A DNA stretch of 64,000 bases from Gemmatimonadota bacterium (GTDB taxonomy: Bacteria > Gemmatimonadota > Gemmatimonadetes > Gemmatimonadales > Gemmatimonadaceae): contig JADJNZ010000001.1 in NCBI GenBank assembly GCA_016714015.1, forward strand, positions 496,001 to 560,000, in the 5' to 3' direction. The position numbers and the translations under genes are program-made. Below, piece by piece: positions 35,033 through 43,760 of the stretch (position 1 is the first letter of the stretch; each line of letters starts with the position of its first letter). The notes under the pieces are model-generated. The model saw only the letters and a list, made by a program, of their open reading frames with translations. It did not search any database and was not told the DNA's origin.

Positions 35033-37120
35033 GTGTCCGACAAGCCCATCGCCTATCCCGCGCGCGTGCGCGAGGTCGCCCCGCGACGGGCGGTCGACTT
35101 CGACGCCGACCTCAACGAGGCGCAGCGCAAGGCGGCCACGCATCCGGACGGTCCGCTGCTCATCGTGGCGGGCGCCGGCACGGGGAAGACGCGCACCCTT
35201 GTCTACCGCGTCGCGCACCTCATCGAGCGCGGCATCCGCCCCGAACGGATCCTCCTCCTCACCTTCACGCGCCGCGCCGCGCAGGAGATGCTCGGCCGCG
35301 CCGAGAAGCTCGTCGGCTCGGAGAGCCGGGCGGTGCACGGCGGCACCTTCCACGGCACCGCCCACCGGCTGCTCCGTCGCTTCGGCGCCGAGGCGGGGCT
35401 CCCCGGCGATTTCACCATCCTCGACCAGGGCGACGCCGAGGACCTGATGCAGCTGTCGCGCGCCGCGTGCGGCCTCGCCGACAAGACCAAGCGATTCCCC
35501 AAGAAGGAGACGCTCCACCACGTCTACTCGCGGCACGTCAACACCGAGTTCCCCGTCGGCGCGATCCTCCGTGAGGAGTATCCGCGGTTCATCGAGTTCG
35601 AGGACGACTTCACGCGCGTCTTCGCCGACTACACCGCGCGCAAGCAGTCGCGGAATCTGGTCGACTACGACGACCTCCTCCTCTACTGGGCGATGCTGCT
35701 CGAGACCGAGGCCGCCCGCGCGATCGGCGACCGCATCGGCGCGCTCTACGACCACATCCTCGTCGACGAGTTCCAGGACACCAACGTCCTCCAGGCGCGC
35801 ATCCTCAAGGGGATGTGCCGCGTGCACCGCAACCTCACCGTCGTCGGCGACGACGCACAGAGCATCTACGCCTTCCGCGGCGCGACCATCCGCAACATCC
35901 TCGACTTCCCGCGCGACTTCCACGGCGCGTCGGTCGTCACGCTCGAGCAGAACTACCGTTCCACCCAACCCATCCTCGACGCGAGCAACCTGCTCATCTC
36001 GCGCGCCGAGGAGCGGTTCACGAAGGAGCTCTACACCACGCGCACGGGCGGCGAGAAGCCCTGGCTCGTCACGGCGCAGGACGAGTCGCAGCAGACGCGC
36101 TTCGTGGTGGACCGGATCCTCGAGCTCCACGAGGCGGGCACGCCGCTCCGCGAGATGGCCGTGCTCTTCCGCGCCGGCTACATGAGCGCCGACCTCGAGA
36201 TCGAGCTCACCGCGCGCAACATCCCGTTCGAGAAGTGGGGTGGGCTCAAGTTCCTCGAGGCCGCGCACGTGAAGGACGTGCTCGCCTTCCTCCGCGTGCT
36301 CGAGAACCCGCGAGACGAGGTGAGCTGGTACCGCCTGCTGCAGCTGATGCCCGGCATCGGGGAGACCACGGCGCGCCGCGCGATCGAGGCGCTGGCCGAG
36401 CGCGATTGGAACCCCGAGGCCTTCGCCGAGTTCGTCCCGCCGCCGCGCGCCAAGGACGCGCATCGCGGTCTGGTCGACCTGCTCCGCGCGCTCCGCCGCG
36501 CGGACCTCGAAGGGGACGGCGGCGTCGCCAAGGACATCGTCCGCATCCGGACGATGTACGACGACATCCTCCGCGCGCGCTACGACCGCGAGGAGCCCCG
36601 CCTCGCCGACCTCGACCGGCTCCAGGCCATCGCCGACGGCTACGGGTCGCGCACCGACTTCCTCGCGGCGATCTCCCTCGACCCGCCCGCCTCCTCCACC
36701 GACCTCGGCTTTGGCAGCGAGTCGGAGGATGACGTGCTCATCCTCTCCACCGCCCACAGCGCCAAGGGGAAGGAGTGGGATGCGGTCTTCCTGATCTGGG
36801 CCGTCGACGGCTGGTTCCCCATGTCGCGCGCACTCGGGGACGACGACCAGATCGAGGAGGAGCGCCGACTCATGTACGTCGCCCTCACCCGCGCGCGCGA
36901 CCACCTCGCGGTGACGCACCCGTTCAACGTCTACCAGTCGCGGCGCGGGGCGGACTACTCGCTCTCCCAGCTCAGCCGGTTCATCGACCGCGGCGTCGTG
37001 CGCACGTTCCAGCAGGTCGTGCTCGAATCGACCGAACGTCTGCCCGAGGCCGAGATCCCCACGGCCGCGACGCCGACGGTCGACCTCCGTGCGCTGCTCC
37101 GGAGTCGGTTCTCGAGCTGA
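35033..37120 (+). CDS. UvrD/Rep/PcrA-type DNA helicase (superfamily 1)
   Basis: The 695-residue helicase has all SF1A motifs in order: motif I AGAGTGKTRTL, Ia LLTFTRRAAQEML, II VDEFQDTN, III GDDAQSIYAFRGA, IV QNYRST, V STAHSAKGKEWDAVFLIW and VI RRLMYVALTRARDHL. It would unwind DNA 3' to 5' in repair or recombination. The C-terminal extension typical of PcrA is short, so assignment to UvrD, PcrA or another subtype is left open. GTG 35033 is preferred; an upstream start at 35003 has no helicase-like sequence. Confidence 0.95.
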   Translation: MSDKPIAYPARVREVAPRRAVDFDADLNEAQRKAATHPDGPLLIVAGAGTGKTRTLVYRVAHLIERGIRPERILLLTFTRRAAQEMLGRAEKLVGSESRAVHGGTFHGTAHRLLRRFGAEAGLPGDFTILDQGDAEDLMQLSRAACGLADKTKRFPKKETLHHVYSRHVNTEFPVGAILREEYPRFIEFEDDFTRVFADYTARKQSRNLVDYDDLLLYWAMLLETEAARAIGDRIGALYDHILVDEFQDTNVLQARILKGMCRVHRNLTVVGDDAQSIYAFRGATIRNILDFPRDFHGASVVTLEQNYRSTQPILDASNLLISRAEERFTKELYTTRTGGEKPWLVTAQDESQQTRFVVDRILELHEAGTPLREMAVLFRAGYMSADLEIELTARNIPFEKWGGLKFLEAAHVKDVLAFLRVLENPRDEVSWYRLLQLMPGIGETTARRAIEALAERDWNPEAFAEFVPPPRAKDAHRGLVDLLRALRRADLEGDGGVAKDIVRIRTMYDDILRARYDREEPRLADLDRLQAIADGYGSRTDFLAAISLDPPASSTDLGFGSESEDDVLILSTAHSAKGKEWDAVFLIWAVDGWFPMSRALGDDDQIEEERRLMYVALTRARDHLAVTHPFNVYQSRRGADYSLSQLSRFIDRGVVRTFQQVVLESTERLPEAEIPTAATPTVDLRALLRSRFSS

Positions 37121-37127
37121 GGGCCGG

Positions 37128-38819
37128 TCATCCCGCCGCGACCGCCGACTCGTGCACCCCGGCGATCGCCCGCCCCGACGGATCCGCCGCCGCCGCGAAC
37201 GACGCGTCCCACGCGATCGCCGCCGGTGACGAGCAGGCGATGGACTTCCCGCCCGGCACCGTCGCCGCGCAGACCGCCCCGGGGAAGTGCTGCTCGAACA
37301 GCACGCGGTAGACGTACCCCTCCTTCGTCGTCGGCGGGTTCACCGGGAACCGCGCCGCCGCGCTCGCCAACTGGGCATCGGTCACCTTGGCCTCCGCCGA
37401 CGTCTTGAGCGCGTCGATCCACCCATACCCCACGCCGTCGCTGAACTGCTCCTTCTGCCGCCAGAGGATCGCCTCGGGCAGCGTCCCTTCGAACGCCGTG
37501 CGCAGCAGGTGCTTCTCGATCGGGCGCCCTCCCGGAACGCGCGGCCGCACCCGCTTGTGCTCCGCATCGATCGACATCGCCGCGTCGATGAACGCCAGGT
37601 CGAGGAACGGCACCCGCGCCTCCACGCCCCACGCGGCCATCGACTTGTTCGCGCGCAGGCAATCGTACAGGTGCAACGCGCCGAGCTTCCGCACCGTCTC
37701 GGCGTGGAACTCCTCGGCCGATGGCGCCTTGTGGAAGTAGAGATAGCCGCCGAACAGCTCGTCCGATCCCTCGCCCGAGAGCACCATCTTGATCCCCATC
37801 GAACGGATCCGGCGCGCGAGCAGGAACATCGGCGTCGACGCGCGGATCGTCGTCACGTCGTACGTCTCGATGTGTCGGATCACCTCCGAGAGCGCATCCA
37901 TCCCTTCGGCGACGGTGAAGTGGAACTCATGGTGCGCCGTCCCGATCGCCTCGGCGGCGACGCGCGCCGCGACGAGATCGGGCGCGCCCTCAAGGCCGAT
38001 CGCGAACGAATGCAGTCGCGGCCACCAGGCTTCGACCTTCCCGTCCTCCTCCACGCGGCGCGCGGCGAACTGCTGGGCGCACCAGGCGACGATCGACGAA
38101 TCGAGCCCGCCCGACAGCAGCACGCCGTACGGCACGTCCGACATGAGCTGTCGCTTCACCGCCGCGAGCATCGCGGCGCGGATCGCCGCCGGGTCGGCGG
38201 GCACGCCGCGTACGGCCGAGTAGTCACGCCAGGCGGGCGTGTAGTAGGGGCGGATGATGCCCTCTGCGCTGTCGAGGAGGTGCCCCGGCGGGAACGGCTC
38301 GATCGTCTCGCACACGCCGACCAACGCCTTCATCTCCGAGGCGACCCAGAGCCGCCCGGCGGCATCGCGTCCATGGTAGAGCGGACAGACGCCCATCGGG
38401 TCGCGCGCGATGAGGTAACGACGCGCCGCCGCATCCCAGAGTGCGAATGCGAAGATCCCGTTGAGGCGCGAGACCAGCGCCGCGCCCTCCCGCTGCCAGA
38501 GGGCGTTGATCACCTCGCAGTCGGAGTCTCCCACGAACGCGTACCCGGGCGCGCCGGCTGCGAGCTCCCGGTGGTTGTAGATCTCCCCGTTCACGCAGAG
38601 CGCGAGCGTCCCGTCCGTACTCGGGATGGGCTGCGCGCCGCCCTGGATCCCGACGATGGCGAGTCGCTCGTGCGCGAGGATTGCACCGTCGTCCGCGTAC
38701 ACGCCGCTCCAGTCGGGCCCGCGATGCCGCTGCCGCGACGAGGCCGCGACCGCCTGGCGACGGAGCGCCGCCAGGTCGTCGCCCGGCTTGAGATCGAACA
38801 CTCCCACGATGCCGCACAT
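37128..38819 (-). CDS. asnB: glutamine-hydrolysing asparagine synthetase
   Basis: The 563-residue enzyme makes asparagine from aspartate, ATP and glutamine. The N-terminal Ntn-hydrolase domain requires Cys after Met processing (MCGIVGVFD), which fixes the start at ATG 38819; GAGGG lies 7 nt upstream. Conserved elements are RHRGPD, NGEIYNHREL and the ATP pyrophosphatase motif SGGLDSS at 236-242. It is convergent with the helicase gene. Its 5' region (38820-38999) contains a leader reading frame and terminator, suggesting attenuation by asparagine supply. Confidence 0.96.
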   Translation of the reverse strand: MCGIVGVFDLKPGDDLAALRRQAVAASSRQRHRGPDWSGVYADDGAILAHERLAIVGIQGGAQPIPSTDGTLALCVNGEIYNHRELAAGAPGYAFVGDSDCEVINALWQREGAALVSRLNGIFAFALWDAAARRYLIARDPMGVCPLYHGRDAAGRLWVASEMKALVGVCETIEPFPPGHLLDSAEGIIRPYYTPAWRDYSAVRGVPADPAAIRAAMLAAVKRQLMSDVPYGVLLSGGLDSSIVAWCAQQFAARRVEEDGKVEAWWPRLHSFAIGLEGAPDLVAARVAAEAIGTAHHEFHFTVAEGMDALSEVIRHIETYDVTTIRASTPMFLLARRIRSMGIKMVLSGEGSDELFGGYLYFHKAPSAEEFHAETVRKLGALHLYDCLRANKSMAAWGVEARVPFLDLAFIDAAMSIDAEHKRVRPRVPGGRPIEKHLLRTAFEGTLPEAILWRQKEQFSDGVGYGWIDALKTSAEAKVTDAQLASAAARFPVNPPTTKEGYVYRVLFEQHFPGAVCAATVPGGKSIACSSPAAIAWDASFAAAADPSGRAIAGVHESAVAAG

Positions 38820-38853
38820 GGACACACCCTCGGGATCTGGAGGAAACGGAAAA

Positions 38854-38876
38854 GGCCCGCATCGTCGATGCGGGCC
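38854..38876 (-). terminator. intrinsic terminator of the asnB attenuator
   Basis: On the minus strand GGCCCGCATC (38876-38867), a GAC loop and GATGCGGGCC (38863-38854) form a perfect 10-bp stem followed by TTTTCCGTTT. It lies between the leader reading frame and asnB, 34 nt before the asnB start codon. Its left arm can alternatively pair with leader bases 38922-38928. Confidence 0.9.
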
Positions 38877-38912
38877 TCGGAGACTTCGTCGCTGGTGCTG
38901 CCGTGTGCGCGA

Positions 38913-38987
38913 CTAGACGCCGACCCGCTGAGGCGGATTGGCGTTGGTATTGCTGGCGCGCTCGGCGCGGGCGGACATCGTCGGCAT
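38913..38987 (-). CDS. asnB leader peptide, 24 aa, Asn-rich
   Basis: A 24-codon frame upstream of asnB holds Asn at positions 13, 15 and 17 in the stretch ASNTNANPP, using AAT, AAC and AAT codons. The protein average for Asn is far lower, and here the codons sit within five positions, just before the attenuator stem. The start ATG 38987 is 6 nt after a TACCAT box and the stop TAG is at 38913. The peptide itself probably has no function; its translation would report asparaginyl-tRNA supply. Too short to support by homology. Confidence 0.75.
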   Translation of the reverse strand: MPTMSARAERASNTNANPPQRVGV

Positions 38988-38993
38988 GGTCCT

Positions 38994-39022
38994 ATGGTAG
39001 TCTCGGCCGGAGCGCCGCGCAA
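38994..39022 (-). promoter_or_regulatory. promoter of the asnB leader
   Basis: On the minus strand TTGCGC (39022-39017), a 17-nt spacer and TACCAT (38999-38994) form a sigma-70-like promoter. A start 6-7 nt after TACCAT would fall on the leader ATG, giving a leaderless leader-peptide mRNA. Confidence 0.6.
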
Positions 39023-39054
39023 TCAAGTGCACGGCCGCGCCCGGGAACGTGGCA

Positions 39055-40140
39055 TCATCGTGACGCGGGTGGTCCCGCCTCGTGCTCCTCGATCAACCGC
39101 CGGATCGCCACCTCGAGGTCGCGCCCCGACGCCTCGAACACCCGCTCGAATCGTTCGAGGTCCGTCAGGTAGATGCGCCGCGCGAGCAGCGCCGCGTTGT
39201 CCAGCCGCACCCGCTCGGCGTAGACCCGCGGGATCGTCAGGAATCGCGGGCCGACGGAATCCACGAGGAACCGCCGGGCATCGCGATAGGTCGAATCGCG
39301 GATGGCGAGCCGTCGCGTCTTGAGCGAATCCGCCGCGCTGGCCTTGAACGCCGAGTCGAGTGCCGTGTAGAGGCGCGCCCAGTACGCGGCGAGCAGCCGA
39401 TCATCCGCCCAGCGGTCCACGGAGCGCTTCGCCGAGGTCGAGTCCCCCCGCGCGAGGAAGAACCGCTCCGCCCCGCGCGCCCCGACGAAGTTCGCGAACG
39501 ACTCGTTGAAGACCGCGCCGTCCTTCGCGTAGTAGCGGTTGTGCGTGAGCTCGTGGATCACGGTGTTCACGAGGTCCACCGTATCGGCGACGAGCGTCGT
39601 CGACAGCAGCGGGTCGTTGAACCAGCCGAGCGTGCTGAACGCGGCCGCGGGGCGCAGGTACGTGTCGTATCCCTCGGCGGCGAGCTCCCGCTCCGCCCGC
39701 TGGGCGGCCGCCACGTCGAAGAAGCCCTTGTACGGCACGCGACCGACGACGGGGAACCACCAGCTCTTCCCTTCGAGTCGGTCCTTCCGCGCGCCCGAGA
39801 GCACGAGCACCAGCGTGTCCGACTCCAACTGGGTGAACTGCGTGAAGGCGTCCTTCGCCGGGAGCCGCAGCGAATCGCGCGCGAAGGCCCGCGCCTCGAG
39901 CACCAGCTGCAGCTTGGCGCGCGTGGCCGCGTCGAGCGTCGAGTCCTGCGCGAGGCGCGCGATCGGTCGGCGGCCCCGGAGGATCTTCCCCTCCTCCCAC
40001 GCGGCGCGCGCGAGGTAGCGGCCGAGGGGGGTCGCGGCGAGGAACAGCGCGCCCCCTGCGGCGATCGCGAGCAGCACGATCCCCACCCCTCCCCAGCGCA
40101 ACTTCAAGCGGCCAGCCCCCCGTGTGCGGTTCGATGACAT
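39055..40140 (-). CDS. predicted zinc aminopeptidase (COG4324-like)
   Basis: A 361-residue protein with one N-terminal transmembrane helix (about 18-40) and a metallopeptidase domain. The zinc-binding HELTH motif is at 196-200, followed by NRYYAKDG and FNESFANFVG, whose Glu is a plausible third zinc ligand. The combination HELTHNRYY and NESFANFVG matches predicted aminopeptidases of the PF10023 family. It would act in the periplasm, anchored to the inner membrane. It is divergent from dnaE. Confidence 0.87.
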   Translation of the reverse strand: MSSNRTRGAGRLKLRWGGVGIVLLAIAAGGALFLAATPLGRYLARAAWEEGKILRGRRPIARLAQDSTLDAATRAKLQLVLEARAFARDSLRLPAKDAFTQFTQLESDTLVLVLSGARKDRLEGKSWWFPVVGRVPYKGFFDVAAAQRAERELAAEGYDTYLRPAAAFSTLGWFNDPLLSTTLVADTVDLVNTVIHELTHNRYYAKDGAVFNESFANFVGARGAERFFLARGDSTSAKRSVDRWADDRLLAAYWARLYTALDSAFKASAADSLKTRRLAIRDSTYRDARRFLVDSVGPRFLTIPRVYAERVRLDNAALLARRIYLTDLERFERVFEASGRDLEVAIRRLIEEHEAGPPASR

Positions 40141-40248
40141 CGACCGGAATCTGGGCGGCGTTTCCCGCGATGCAAGCCGAGCGCTCGCAACGAGTTACAC
40201 GCACGAATCAAGGGCACTCCGTGCATGGCGGTGCGCCCCCGCGAGCGC

Positions 40249-40254
40249 TATTCT
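40249..40254 (+). promoter_or_regulatory. TANNNT box before dnaE
   Basis: TATTCT lies 9 nt before the dnaE ATG and is followed by TCCGGG, with no Shine-Dalgarno sequence. It is a candidate -10 with a leader of only a few nucleotides. Confidence 0.4.
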
Positions 40255-40263
40255 TCCGGGTCC

Positions 40264-43200
40264 ATGTCCTTCGTCCATCTCCACTGCCATTCCGAGTACT
40301 CGCTGCTCGACGGCGCCAACCGGATCGATGACCTGATCCGCCGGGCGCAGGAGTTCGAACAGCCGGCGCTCGCGATCACCGACCACGGCAACATCCACGC
40401 GGCGTGGGAGTTCCAGGAGAAGGGCAAGAAGGCCGGCATCAAGCCGATCCTCGGCATGGAGGCGTACGTCGCGCCGAGCGACCGCCGCCTCAAGACCCGC
40501 GCGGCGCAGGGCGAGAAGAACTACTTCCACCTCGTCCTCCTCGCCCGCGACCTCGTGGGCTACAAGAACCTCGTGAAGCTCACCTCCCTCGGGTACACCG
40601 AGGGCTTCTACGGCAAGCCGCGCGTGGACCGTGAGCTCCTCGCGAAGCACAGCGAGGGCCTCATCGTCTCCAGTGCCTGCATGGCCGGCGAGGTGGCGCG
40701 GCACCTGCTGCAGGACCAGTACGAGGAGGCCAAGGCCGCCGCCGCCTGGTACGCCGACGTCTTCAAGGACCGCTACTACCTCGAGGTCCAGGCGCACGAG
40801 GCCGGCGAGCAGAAGAAGCTCAACGACCTCGTCTTCCGGCTCGCGAAGGACCTCTCGCTTCCGGTCGTCGCGACGAACGACGCGCACTTCCTCAAGGCCG
40901 AGGACCACGCGGCCCACGACGTGCTGCTCTGCATCGGCCTCAAGAAGGACCGGCTCGACGCGGACCGCATGAAGTACGACCGCGGCCTCTACTTCAAGAG
41001 CGCGCCGGAGATGGCCGCGCACTTCAAGGGCCGCCCCGACGTCCTCGAGAACACCCTCGCGATCGCCGACGCGGTCGACGTGAAGTTCGACAAGAAGTAC
41101 TACGTCCCCGCCTTCCCGCTCCCCGCGGGCGTGAAGAGCGAGAACGACCTCCTCGTCCAGCTCGCCACCGAAGGCGCGAAGAAGCGGTACGGCGACCCGT
41201 TCCCCGCGGAAGTGCGCGAGCGGCTCGACTACGAGCTCGGCGTGATCACCAAGACGGGCTACGCCGGCTACTTCCTCATCACCGCCGACTTCATCCAGGC
41301 GGCCCGCGACCGCGGGATCCCCGTCGGGCCGGGTCGCGGCTCGGCCGCCGGCTCCCTCGTCGCCTACGCGACCGGCATCACGAACGTCTGCCCGCTCAAG
41401 TTCGACCTGCTCTTCGAGCGCTTCCTCAATCCGGAACGCGTCTCGATGCCCGACATCGACGTCGACTTCTGCGAGGAGCGCCGCGGCGAGGTCATCGAGT
41501 ACGTCCGCGACAAGTACGGGCGCGACTCCGTCGGGCAGATCATCACCTTCGGGACGCTCAAGTCCCGCGCCTGCATCAAGGACGTCGGCCGCGTGCTCGG
41601 CTTCACGCCGGCCGAGACCGACGCGATCGCCAAGCTCATCCCCAACGCGCCCAACTTCTCGCTCACCGTCGCCGAGGCGATCGAGAAGGTCCCCGAGGTC
41701 GCCAAGCTCTACGACCAGGACGAGCGCCACGCGCAGCTCTTCGACTTCGCGATCTCGCTCGAAGGGCTCTCGCGCCACGCGGGCGTGCACGCGGCCGGCA
41801 TCGTCATAGCGCCGGGACCGCTCGACGACTACGTCCCGGTCTGCACCGCCGAGTCGAAGGGCTCGGGCGGCGGCGACGGCGACGAGCGCGTGGTGGTCAC
41901 GCAGTACGACATGATCGCGCTCGAGAAGGCCGGGATGCTCAAGATGGACTTCCTCGGCCTCACGACGCTCACGATCATCACCGACGCGGTGAAGGCGATC
42001 AAGGCGCGGCGCGGGATCGACATCGACGTCGACGCGCTCCCGCTCGACGACGAGGACACCTACCGCCAGCTCCGCGCCGGGCGCACCGCCGGCGTCTTCC
42101 AGTTCGAGTCGCCGCTCGCGACCGAGATGGTGCGCGGCATGCGCGCCGACCGCTTCGACGACCTCGTCGCGTCCAACGCGCTCATGCGCCCCGGCCCGCT
42201 CGATGCGGGCATGCACAAGGTCTACCAGCGCCGCAAGAAGGGCGAGGAGCCGGTGAGCTACCAGCTCCCCGAGCTCGAGGAGATCCTCGCCCCGACCTAC
42301 GGCGTCATCACCTATCAGGAACAGGTGATGCGCATCGCGCAGCGGCTCGCGGGCATCTCGCTCGCCGAAGCCGACGTGCTGCGCAAGGCCGTCGGCAAGA
42401 AGGACGCCGAGCTCATCAGGAAGGAGCTGGGCAAGTTCGTCGAGAAGGCCGTCGCCAAGGGCTTCCCGCCCAAGGTCATCGACGAGATCTCCGCGCAGAT
42501 CGAGACCTTCGGCCGCTACGGCTTCAACAAGTCGCACTCGGTCGCCTACTCCGTCCTCTCGTACCAGACCGCCTGGCTCAAGACGCACTACACGCCCGAG
42601 TTCATGGCCGCCGTCCTCTCGGCCTCCATCGGCGACACCGACTCGGTCGTGAAGTACATCAACGAGGCGCGCGACCTCGGCATGGAGATCCTCCCCCCCG
42701 ACGTCAACGAGTCGGGGTGGAAGTTCACCGTCGTCGGCGACAAGCGGATCCGCTTCGGCCTCGGCGCCATCCGCAACGTGGGCTCCTCCGCCGCCGATTC
42801 GATCATCAAGGGACGCGAGGAGAAGCCGTACACCTCGCTCTACGACCTCTGCGAGCGCGTCGACCTGCGCACCTGCAACAAGCGCGTCTTCGAGGCCCTC
42901 ACGCACGCCGGCGCGCTCGACGGGCTCGACGGACATCGCGCGCAGTTCGTCGCCGCCCTCGATGGCGCCATGCAGCATGCCTCGCTCGCCCAGACCGAGC
43001 TCGCCACCGGCCAGGGCTCGCTCTTCGGCGACCTCATGGGGGCGCCCGAGGAGGGCGCCTCGAAGGCCCCGCTCACCCCCATCCTGCCCAACCTCCCGCC
43101 CCTCTCCGAGAGCGAGCGGCTCACGCAGGAGAAGGCGATCCTCGGCTTCTACATCTCCGGCCACCCGCTGGACCCGTTCCGCGCCGAGTGCGAACTGCTC

Positions 43201-43758
43201 GCCTCGCACACGGTCTCGCAGCTCGGCAAGTGGAGCCCGGAGGCGATGAGCCTCGCCGGCGTGGTGACCGCGATCAAGCGCCAGATCTCCAAGAAGTCGG
43301 GCGCCGAGTTCGCGCGCCTCACCCTCGAGGACTTCTCCGGCTCCGCCGAGATCCTCGTCTTCCCCGAGGCGTGGGCCGCCATCAGCGATCGGGTCCGCAC
43401 CGATGTGCCCATGCTCGTGAAGGGGAACTACTCCAAGCGCGACCAGGACGCCGACAACCCCACGTTCATCGTGGAGTCGGTCACGCGACTCGCCGAGCTC
43501 CGCGCCACCGGCCAGTTCGCGATCTCGCTCGAGCTCGACGCCGCCGCCGCAGTCCCCGCCGCCGTCTTCAAGGACGTGCGCGCCGTGGCGATCGCCCATC
43601 CCGGCTCGGCGCCGCTGGAGCTACGTTGGAAGGGGAAGGACGGCGCCCCGGCGCGCCTCCGGTCGGCCTCCCTGAAGCTGTCCACCGCCGGCCCCGCCCT
43701 GCTGGAACTCCGCGCACTGCTCGGGACCGAGCGCGTGCGACTCGTCAGAGGAGGTTGA
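40264..43758 (+). CDS. dnaE: DNA polymerase III alpha subunit
   Basis: The 1164-residue replicative polymerase subunit. The N-terminal PHP domain opens VHLHCHSEYSLLDGANRI and contains ALAITDHGNIHAAWEF. The palm carries PDIDVDFCEERRGEVIEY, with the catalytic Asp pair, and KMDFLGLTTLTII. An OB-fold is present near the C-terminus (SLAGVVTAIKRQISKKSG). The length equals that of the E. coli type, and no PolC-type exonuclease insertion is seen. ATG 40264 matches the conserved N-terminus. It begins the dnaE-accA-ricT-metG run. Confidence 0.97.
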   Translation: MSFVHLHCHSEYSLLDGANRIDDLIRRAQEFEQPALAITDHGNIHAAWEFQEKGKKAGIKPILGMEAYVAPSDRRLKTRAAQGEKNYFHLVLLARDLVGYKNLVKLTSLGYTEGFYGKPRVDRELLAKHSEGLIVSSACMAGEVARHLLQDQYEEAKAAAAWYADVFKDRYYLEVQAHEAGEQKKLNDLVFRLAKDLSLPVVATNDAHFLKAEDHAAHDVLLCIGLKKDRLDADRMKYDRGLYFKSAPEMAAHFKGRPDVLENTLAIADAVDVKFDKKYYVPAFPLPAGVKSENDLLVQLATEGAKKRYGDPFPAEVRERLDYELGVITKTGYAGYFLITADFIQAARDRGIPVGPGRGSAAGSLVAYATGITNVCPLKFDLLFERFLNPERVSMPDIDVDFCEERRGEVIEYVRDKYGRDSVGQIITFGTLKSRACIKDVGRVLGFTPAETDAIAKLIPNAPNFSLTVAEAIEKVPEVAKLYDQDERHAQLFDFAISLEGLSRHAGVHAAGIVIAPGPLDDYVPVCTAESKGSGGGDGDERVVVTQYDMIALEKAGMLKMDFLGLTTLTIITDAVKAIKARRGIDIDVDALPLDDEDTYRQLRAGRTAGVFQFESPLATEMVRGMRADRFDDLVASNALMRPGPLDAGMHKVYQRRKKGEEPVSYQLPELEEILAPTYGVITYQEQVMRIAQRLAGISLAEADVLRKAVGKKDAELIRKELGKFVEKAVAKGFPPKVIDEISAQIETFGRYGFNKSHSVAYSVLSYQTAWLKTHYTPEFMAAVLSASIGDTDSVVKYINEARDLGMEILPPDVNESGWKFTVVGDKRIRFGLGAIRNVGSSAADSIIKGREEKPYTSLYDLCERVDLRTCNKRVFEALTHAGALDGLDGHRAQFVAALDGAMQHASLAQTELATGQGSLFGDLMGAPEEGASKAPLTPILPNLPPLSESERLTQEKAILGFYISGHPLDPFRAECELLASHTVSQLGKWSPEAMSLAGVVTAIKRQISKKSGAEFARLTLEDFSGSAEILVFPEAWAAISDRVRTDVPMLVKGNYSKRDQDADNPTFIVESVTRLAELRATGQFAISLELDAAAAVPAAVFKDVRAVAIAHPGSAPLELRWKGKDGAPARLRSASLKLSTAGPALLELRALLGTERVRLVRGG

Positions 43759-43760
43759 TC

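Larger units (their letters stand above)
38854..38987 (-). promoter_or_regulatory. ribosome-mediated attenuator candidate sensing Asn-tRNA
   Basis: Three pairings compete. Pairing 1:2 is ACGCC-A-AUCCGC / GCGGGU-C-GGCGU (38944-38933 with 38928-38917; one A-C mismatch, CUCA loop); it includes the last two Asn codons. Pairing 2:3 is GCGGGUC (38928-38922) with GGCCCGC (38876-38870), with one G-U pair. Pairing 3:4 is the terminator. A ribosome stalled on Asn codons would break 1:2, free region 2 to pair with region 3 and prevent termination; a ribosome reaching the leader stop would cover region 2 and let the terminator form. The bases are seen; the mechanism is inferred from known his, trp and leu attenuators. 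Confidence 0.82.

Noticed and set aside
34910..36919. A 669-codon minus-strand frame opposite the helicase
   Set aside because: It is a shadow of the helicase reading frame; the helicase motifs are unambiguous.
38820..39000. T-box riboswitch controlling asnB
   Set aside because: No T-box bulge sequence or specifier-loop stem is visible; the leader frame with Asn codons and competing stems fits peptide attenuation better.
40195..43599. A 1134-codon open frame on the minus strand opposite dnaE
   Set aside because: It is an antisense shadow of dnaE, biased to Glu/Asp/Leu/Val/Gly, without signal or motif.
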